From Dendrolimus kikuchii (taxonomy: Eukaryota > Arthropoda > Insecta > Lepidoptera > Lasiocampidae): DNA of 64,000 bases. Shown one piece after another: positions 57,500 through 64,000 of the stretch. Made by a program: the position numbers and the translations under genes. The notes beneath the pieces were generated by a model that saw only the letters and a list, made by a program, of their open reading frames with translations, did not search any database and was not told the origin of the DNA. The DNA is taken from positions 14,286,436 through 14,350,435 of the forward strand of contig CM034410.1 of assembly GCA_019925095.2 (NCBI GenBank). The letters run 5' to 3'. Numbering within the stretch: the first letter of the stretch is position 1; each line of letters starts with the position of its first letter.

Positions 57500-58562
57500 A
57501 CAGATTGGAAACTTTCAGCGGAGAATTAAGGGGGGAGTACCTTTAACGTTGCAGCTACATGAAAATGGTTTTAGAAGAATATCCGTAATTTTTCGTGAAA
57601 TTTTGATCCATATTCACAGATTTAAAAAAAAATGTTCAGTTTGCAAGTAAAAGGCCATTTTATACAAAAAATAATATGCCAATCGATCCTGTTTCCGATA
57701 CTAATCAAAAACTTCGATCAGGACCAACCTTAGGAAATTGCGTCGACGCTTGCCAGGTAGATATATTGCATCGGTGCATTATAAAACAATGGCCCAATGG
57801 AGAGATGGGCAGTCAGGCGATAATCAGCAGCGAGACAAAACGTGTGTGTATATTCGATAATCTATATAGTGACGGACTTTACGCATGTTATTGAATAGCG
57901 CATTACGTTTGTACTGGTTGTGTCCAGTTATATTTGTACCTGTGTTATAAGTGTTTGTATAGTTCTAAATAAACTCTATAGTAATTCTAACGGCATTTTA
58001 ATTCGAGTCCCGCATTCGTAACAATATCAAATATTTTTGTTGACTGAATTAAAGGATAAATGAAAAAAAAAACAAATCATACCGAGTTTTTCTGACGCAA
58101 AAAACTATTAACATTAGGTTTTGTTTGAAAATAAAATCATAACCAATTCGAAACTTGTTTTTTTTTCAATCTCATTTTTTTTATTCAGTCAACAAAAAAA
58201 TTTGATAAATAAAAGAGGTAAGTTGGACTTGTTAAAAGATGCGCGGGAAAATATTTTTGCGATTTCTGACTCTTGGTACTCCAACGACGGTTAGTCCGAT
58301 AGAAATCATAATTAGAAACAAGATCGATGGGCATTAAAATAAGTTTTATATAAAATTTTCATACAAAATTGACGGGAATAGTTTTTTCGAATTTTTGACT
58401 TTTTTAGTACTCCAACCTGGGTTGGTTCCAGTTTAGCAGTTTTTGAATAGTATTAGAAACAGGATCGATTGGCATCATTTTTTTTTAAACTAGCCATTTT
58501 CTTGCTAACTATTTTTTTTTTAAATAGACCATTTTCGTGTAGCCGCAACGGTTAAGGTTCTG
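57500..58562. mobile_element. Composite inverted-repeat element split by an LTR
   Basis: The left arm (about 57538-57730: ACCTTTAACGTTGCAGCTAC, GCCAATCGATCCTGTTTCC) is repeated inverted on the right (about 58430-58562: GAAACAGGATCGATTGGC, GTAGCCGCAACGGTTAAGGT). Between them are an LTR-like copy (57730-58022), a second inverted pair around TTGTTGACTGAAT (about 58029) and ATTCAGTCAACAA (about 58182), and two direct repeats of about 100 bases ending GATCGATGGGCAT (about 58334) and GATCGATTGGCAT (about 58474). No coding sequence. It fits an unknown DNA transposon or fold-back element with later insertions. Confidence 0.55.
57730..58022 (+). repeat. Solo-LTR-like element, copy 3
   Basis: TATA-like ATTATAAAACAATGG at about 57779, AGTGACGGACTTTACGCATG, GTTCTAAATAAACTCTATAG, end GAGTCCCGCATTCGTAACA. 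Lies inside the inverted-repeat element above. Confidence 0.65.
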
Positions 58563-58754
58563 CAACGGCCAGCAGTTTCAGAGCTGGCCGGGTATCTTCA
58601 ATAAGAGACTGGTTCAGAGCATAAGTTCATGTTAGCAACGGAGAGACACTTTTACATAGATGTGTTCTGCTCGCGGCCCGATACAATTCTGTCTTCTCTT
58701 GTTTTGGGAGGCGTTCTACGATTTTATTTAAATTAATCATGTATCTTTTTTTTA

Positions 58755-59067
58755 TTTTTTATTGCAGGAGTTCAGCAGACAGGCAAGACGGCCCACTAGA
58801 TGGAAAGCGGTTACCATCGCCTATGGACATTTGCAACAGCAAAGGTGCTACAAATGCGCTGCTGCTCTCTTAAGTGAGTCTGGAACCTGGTCACTAACGC
58901 CGGAACACAACTCAAAGTTGTCATGGCGGCATGCTCTAGACCAGAGGTGGTAGCCATCCAGTCGGGCAAATGCCCTACCACCTGGCTGTGGGTTGTTTAG
59001 TCGCCTCTTACGACAGGCCGCCCGGCCGCAGGAAATTGTATTCTTTCTCCGTTCCTGCACGGATAAA
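58755..59067 (-). repeat. SINE-X copy, full length
   Basis: T run and TATTGCAGGAGTTCAGCAG at the left, head complement CGTTCCTGCACGGATAA at the right. Confidence 0.9.
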
Positions 59068-59337
59068 TGAAGTGATACAGTTTGTTAGGTGCAATATGAA
59101 TCTATTTGAAACGTGCAAGAGCATGCGTCATAGGAATAAAATATACTGCCCTCCCAATAAAACCGCGTTTTTGAATAATAGTATATTTTGCATGGCACCA
59201 AAAGTGTATAATCACCTTCCAGAAGAATTTCTGACAGTACGATCAAACAACATTTTTGGAAAACCTGTAAGAAAGATGTCAACCGATAAGGCATATTACA
59301 GTATCAGTGAATATTTAAATGACAAAATTATATGAAT
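59068..59337 (+). pseudogene. Non-LTR retrotransposon extreme C-terminus
   Basis: The frame reads FVRCNMNLFETCKSMRHRN, IYCPPNKTAFLNNSIFCMAP, KVYNHLPEEFLTVRSNN and DKAYYSISEYLNDKII, then a stop at 59335. The pattern (KIYCP.., KVYNHLP, KAYYSISEYL) is that of the last residues of arthropod jockey/CR1-type RT proteins. The SINE-X copy marks its 5' break. Confidence 0.6.
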
Positions 59338-59343
59338 TAAGTT

Positions 59344-59468
59344 TATGTATCTAAGTTAAGTAAGCAAGTGAGGTGTGTAAGAATAAGCCTGAATGGCGCT
59401 CTGTTGATCGTGCCTACCCCGCAAGGGAACTGGCGTGAAGTTATGTATGTATGTATGTATCTAAGTTA
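59344..59468 (+). mobile_element. RTE-A 3'-end insertion with target-site duplication
   Basis: A 95-base piece encoding KASEVCKNKPEWRS..RAYPARELA and a stop, then ATGTATGTATGT. TATGTATCTAAGTTA occurs on both sides (59344-59358 and 59454-59468), a 15-base direct repeat consistent with target-primed insertion, although part of it overlaps the ATGT tail. Confidence 0.85.
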
Positions 59469-59644
59469 CTTTTTATTTTAATTGACATCGTTATAATTTA
59501 TTGGTTGAAATCTTATTAGGCACCTAAATAAATAATTAGATAAATATATTATACCAGAATTTGTAAGCAGGATACTTGTACATATGCATGCCGAAAGGCG
59601 GAATTTGGAGAACTGTACTACGTTACATTTAACACCTTTTGTAT

Positions 59645-59977
59645 TTTTTTTTATTTATTGCAGGAGATCAGCAGACAGGCTGATCCCAGGACCCGAGGAC
59701 CCACTTGATGGAAAGAGGTTACCATCGCCTATGGACTTTTGCAACACCAAAGGTGCTTCAAATGCGCTGCTGCTCTCTTAAGGGAAACTGGAACCTGGTC
59801 ACTAATGCCGGAACACAACTCAAGGTTGTTGTGGCGACATACTTTAGACCAGGGGTGGTAGCCATCCAGTCGGGCAAATGCCCTACCACCTGGCTGTGGG
59901 TTGTTAAGTCGCCTCTTACGACAAGCCGCCCGGCCGCAGGAAATTGTATTCTTTCTCCGTTCCTGCACGGATAAAAT
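59645..59977 (-). repeat. SINE-X copy, full length with small insertion
   Basis: Complete from tail complement to head; an extra GATCCCAGGACCCGAGGACC near 59681-59700 interrupts the usual CAGACGGCCCACTTG. Confidence 0.88.
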
Positions 59978-60406
59978 ACCGATTTTCGCATTAAATAAAT
60001 CGAATTCTTAATATGTCATAACGACTAAGGAGGTTAGTCGTTACAGTACTTCCCTTTACTGCCCGGCTGAAAGTTTCCGCCCTGTACAGAAGTATTTTTA
60101 TACACAGAAATCTTCTTCAAAGCTGGTTGAAATTTCGACAACTGTATAAAATTTAGTAGAAAGTCCGCCGTATGGAAACCCTGATTCAGATACGCGCCGG
60201 CATACTCGAAATGATGACGTCATCGATTAAACACCAGTTTGCAATAACCTTTCGCTGTTCGAAGATCTTTGGCCTTATCTTATCGCTTCGATATCAGAGT
60301 TCAATATTATGATTAGGGATTTGCCGTAATTCGCGTGTTGAAATACCATTTAAGCTTTTGCACGGGCCTTTTTTGCTTATGTGACTTTGAAATTCTGAAA
60401 TCTTAC
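59978..60406. other. No feature recognised
   Basis: No gene recognised. Confidence 0.35.
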
Positions 60407-60992
60407 ACTAATATATAAAGGCTGAAGAGTTTGTTTGTTTGTTTGCTTCAACGCGCGAAACTTTTATTTTAATTTTTTTTTATTGCAGGATTTCACCAGA
60501 CAGGCAGACGGCCCACTTGATTGAAAGCGGTTACCATCCCCTATGGACATTTGCAACAGCAAAGGTGCTACAAATGCGCTGCTGTTCCCTTAAGGGACAC
60601 TCAAGGTTGTTATGGCGACATACTTTAGACCAGGGGTGGTAGCCGTCCAGTCGGGCAAATGCCCTACCACCTGGCTGTGGGTTGTTCTGTCGCGTCTTAC
60701 TACAGGCCGCCCGGCCGCGGGAAATTGTATTCTTTCTCCGTTCCTGCACGGATACAATATATAAATATAATCTCGGGAACTACTGGTCTGATTTGAAAAA
60801 TTATTTCATTGTTAGATAGCCCATTTATCGAGGAAGGATATAGGCTATATATCATAAGACCAATAGAAGCGGAGCACTAATGTAGAATGTTACAAAATCG
60901 GGGGGGGATTTTAAGAGCTTCCGCCGTATGCGTTTCACCTTCTACGTGAGCCCAAAGTAACTTCCACGCGGACGAAGTCACGGGCAGAGGCT
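60407..60992 (+). mobile_element. Helitron-like element interrupted by SINE-X
   Basis: Start ACTAATATATAAAGGCTGAA; resumes after the SINE at AATCTCGGGAACTACTGG; ends with hairpin CACGCGGACGAAGTCACGGG and GGCTAGT. Same family as 39707-40470. Confidence 0.65.
60465..60757 (-). repeat. SINE-X copy nested in a Helitron-like element
   Basis: Full tail and head, with an internal deletion of about 40 bases after CTTAAGGGACACTCAAGG. It interrupts the element between CAACGCGCGA and AATCTCGGGA. Confidence 0.87.
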
Positions 60993-60997
60993 AGTAA

Positions 60998-61515
60998 AGT
61001 ATACCGACTCACAAAAAAAAGTGGCGTGTACTTCTGACCAGACTCATCTAGTCTTATGTATTTCGATGCGCTGAATCGGAATCTGGGGTCAGTTTGGTCC
61101 ATACTCCCTCAAAATTTTAAGTACATTATAAATTTAATACATACATAAATCCAGGCACATTTATAAAATACCAATATATGAAATAATCTAAATACATACA
61201 TATATTATCGTTATATATGACAAGCATTTTTCATGAACACAAGGACTTCGGTAATTTATCGAAGTGAAACTTCTATATAGACGAGGGGGTATTCGAATTG
61301 TTTCTGTCACGAAAAAGCGTTACGGCCGCTTGGGGGGGCAGCATAATTTTAGAGTAGATGTGGTGAGAGGTGGCATAATTTTAGAGTAGACTATGGGTTT
61401 TTTTTTGGTTCCGGATCGTATTCAGTTTTTTTGTTTGATAAAATAAATCTGTTTAAATAAAAAATGCATTCATTAAAATTACCTAACCTAACCAAATCAT
61501 AATTTGCAGTAAACC
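60998..61515. other. Unassigned; short direct repeat at 61343-61391
   Basis: GGCAGCATAATTTTAGAGTAGA and GGTGGCATAATTTTAGAGTAGA-like sequences lie in tandem about 35 bases apart; the 18-base core CATAATTTTAGAGTAGA is exact. No gene seen. Confidence 0.45.
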
Positions 61516-61856
61516 TGCGAAAAATCGAAGTGTGTCCCAACACATAGTAGAAGTGAAACTTCAACGGACAAGTGGAAAAACGAATCGCAACGGACAAGTA
61601 GAAAAACGAATGGCAACGGATAAGTGGAAAAACGAATCGCAATGGACAAGTGGAAAAACGAATGGCAACGGACAAGTGGCAAAACGAATCCCAACAAAAT
61701 TTTTACTTGAAGTTTTACGCGCAGGTTGGTAATGTACTTGTCCAATTTGAAAACCTGCCCGTAAAACTTCAAGTTAAAATTTTGTTGCGATTCGTTTTTC
61801 CATTTGTCCGTTGAAGTTTCACTTCTACTATGTGTCCCAGCACAAATTTCGATTTC
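61516..61856. mobile_element. Fold-back element with a tandem array in one arm
   Basis: Both arms start AAATCGAA, then ACACATAGTAGAAGTGAAAC and TTCAACGGACAA. The left arm holds five 26-base units (61565-61694, each like CGGACAAGTGGAAAAACGAA plus TCGCAA), the right arm only one (61785-61810, inverted). Beyond the array both arms share CAAAATTTTTACTTGAAGTT and TTACGCGCAGGTT-like sequence and meet at a centre near 61740. No coding, no clear target-site duplication. Confidence 0.85.
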
Positions 61857-62479
61857 CTCATTTAATGAACTGTACGGAGTTCTATAATAACTCCATTATT
61901 CTACTCTTAGGAGTAGTTTGGAGTTAAAAAGTTTAGGAAACCTAAAATATCAGTTTCATCAATGGTATCGATGAGCATAGTTTCTAAAATACAAGGAATG
62001 ACCACCTTCTCCTTAACCTTTGACGATCTAATAAGCACCTCAAAATTAAATCCTACCATAATGTCCTCTACAATAACGCTTCCCAAATATAGGTAATCTT
62101 TAGGTGCTATTCAAAAACACGTACAATATTTTCTACCTTTTATTTAGTATGTACTTGTCTACGAGTGATTTCGCTATGCAATTAATCAGCAGCCGTGTTC
62201 TATCAATATTGAACCGTTCTGGCTGCACAAATACTAGTAACAATCGGCACTGTGAATACTATAATAATTCAATGTGCACACTGTGACCGCTGCACCACAG
62301 TATCATACACTTAACAGTATTTGTGTAGTGCCGCCCAATACTCTGTACATCGCATGTCGCGCTTCGCGATACAAATGTATAATGTACAATTTTACATATG
62401 ATGCTCCCGTATTTAGAATACTTATATTAGGTTTATAGGCTCGTTAAAAAAGTTATAAAAGAATCATTGAAAGGTAAAA

Positions 62480-62640
62480 ATGAAATGAAAATGAATGTAT
62501 TTATTTCAAAATGGAATCGTACAGATTACTTATTGAAAGTCATGAGTCTACCACCGCTTCTACAGCAATTTTAGTTACTATTAAAGAGAAGAAGCTGCGC
62601 AACAAAATCTCTAGCGACATATTTTTACTTCATAATTATT
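62480..62640 (-). repeat. Dispersed repeat (CCACCGCTTC family), diverged copy
   Basis: CTACCACCGCTTCTACAGCA, AAAGAGAAGAAGCTGCGCAAC and ATCTCTAGCGACAT resemble 51400-51480. Confidence 0.45.
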
Positions 62641-63344
62641 ATTTGTGTTTTTTTAAAATGTAGCTTATACAAATACAAGGTTAATAATAAAGTAATTTAT
62701 ATGAATGATTACTGAAAGAGCTTGGTAGCGATCGCATTATACTCGGTGCGGTCGTCTAAAAAATCTTTCTTCGTATAATAAACCTTTTCTTACAAACGTT
62801 GCTTTACTAATTATCGCAACAGTTTTCGTTATTTTAATAGGCTATTTAAGTTCGGGCAGAATTCTTCTTGTTTGCCTTATCTTATTTGAGGGCAGAGAAA
62901 TTTCTGTAATTTTTAAATTTACTAGTACAGATGTTTAAACGCATAATGTTACCAGGGAATCTAAAGAGCCGGTTTGGAACAATGGTTTAGTACAATCGAC
63001 ACGTGTGGAGATTACATGTAAAACATAGCTTAAACTTGCATTTCATTTTGATACTTGTTATATTCGTAATACAAATTAGCGACAGCGTCTGTTTTAATTC
63101 CTAGGTCGCGTTTCTGACAAATAGTGAAAGCAATGTAAGAGTAATTTGGTTTGATGTCGCCACCGAGGACCATTCTTATGCCGCTGTATTCGGGAATAGT
63201 ACCGTCCAATACTCTACATACAATGTACTATTTTAAAATGCAGTGTTGATAGTGATAAAGGCACTAAGTAGCTGAAACTGAAAGACGGCACTAGTGTGTT
63301 TGCTAGTGCCCTCGTGATATGATTTAGTAATGTATCCATACACG
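62641..63344. other. No feature recognised
   Basis: AT-rich, nothing recognised. Confidence 0.35.
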
Positions 63345-63500
63345 AACGGAGAAACAATACAATTTCCTACGGATTGGTGGCCTATCGTAAAATCGACAAA
63401 ACAACGCACAACCAGGTGGTAGGGTATTTGCTCGTCTGGATCGCTTCCACCTCTAGCCTAAAGTATGGTTCCATAACAACCTAAGTTGTGTTCAGCAACT
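63345..63500 (+). repeat. SINE-X copy, tail lost
   Basis: Head ACGAACGGAGAAACAATACA and body to AACAACCTAAGTTGTGTTCA; a tail-like GTTGCAAATGTCTATCGACG appears 90 bases further on at about 63595, so an insertion may split it. Confidence 0.7.
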
Positions 63501-63620
63501 TATGCATTTATGTACTTACGTTTTTGTCCCCTTGTACAATTTCAGATCGTTATTTTAAATTCCGAAAATATCAGCACAATTATTTTCGTCTCGTGTTGCA
63601 AATGTCTATCGACGGTGATA

Positions 63621-64000
63621 CTCTGTTGGCCTAAAGCGGTCGACTTTGGAGAATCGCTTAATTAAATTGACACGTGTCTAGATGTTACTGGTATGTAGTT
63701 GTAAGACAACATATAGTTCCACTTTATGTTGATACTTGTCATGTTCATCATAAGAATTTGCAAGACGACCTATTTAGGCCCTCTGAACTCATCTATTCGC
63801 AACTTTAGAAATATTTTATATTGCGATCTAATCAAAACCGCGCAAACGCGTGTCGTGTCTCGTGTCCCTACTGTAATATTTTTATACTGTAGTTGCATAG
63901 CCATGCTATGGTAGACTGTTCATAGCAAACAGCTATAGCACCAAAATACATTGTTAAAACAATGTCTAAAATAAATCAATAACCAATCAGATTGGACTTG
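63621..64000. other. No feature recognised
   Basis: Nothing recognised up to the right edge. Confidence 0.35.

Noticed and set aside
61532..61732. Repetitive Lys/Asn/Gly peptide across the 26-bp array, possible repeat protein
   Set aside because: A 26-base unit shifts frame each time; the openness is accidental and the right arm does not encode it.

Overview
The window looks like nuclear DNA of an insect, most probably a moth or butterfly. It is AT-rich, has intron-split genes, and is packed with non-LTR retrotransposon debris, SINE-like repeats and Helitron-like ends of the kinds I associate with Lepidoptera. The host-order call is inference from these families and from the one host gene; nothing here gives the species. 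There is no operon structure, CRISPR array or rRNA.

Only one host protein-coding gene can be supported: a FERM-RING E3 ubiquitin ligase of the Dnr1/MYLIP (IDOL) family on the + strand. It has five visible coding exons, 19596-20356, 21761-21977, 23313-23486, 24699-24832 and 26355-26451. Splice sites and phases agree at every junction and give 460 residues plus a stop. The first coding exon (about the first 30-35 residues) was not found. The introns carry SINE, LINE and LTR fragments, and the last intron has a nearly G-free (CA-rich) minisatellite. A candidate non-coding first exon of another + strand gene lies at about 30.96-31.28 kb, but no coding exon of it was recognised.

The rest is repeats. 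At 41.2-46.1 kb (minus) is a nearly complete jockey-clade LINE with two long intact ORFs: a zinc-knuckle ORF1p, and an endonuclease/reverse transcriptase that seems shortened at its C-terminus. It sits beside an RTE fragment that begins at its 5' edge. Fragments of at least four RTE-like families (called RTE-A to RTE-D here), CR1-like and R1-like LINE ends, a LINE endonuclease at the left edge, a dispersed LTR family and tRNA-derived SINEs are spread across the window. The commonest repeat (called SINE-X here) is about 310 bp with about a dozen copies; its A-rich tail matches the 3' end of the CR1-like LINE at 53.1 kb.

Several structures are not ordinary LINE debris: a fold-back element at 61.5-61.9 kb with five 26-bp units in one arm and one in the other, an imperfect inverted-repeat element at 57.5-58.6 kb split by an LTR, snap-back hairpins at 17.5, 18.5, 28.2 and 49.6 kb, a perfect 36-bp palindrome at 13.1 kb, and four AACCGGTT sites around 53.1-53.8 kb. 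I saw no convincing new multi-gene system. Repeat boundaries are read by eye and are good to about 10-30 bases unless stated otherwise.
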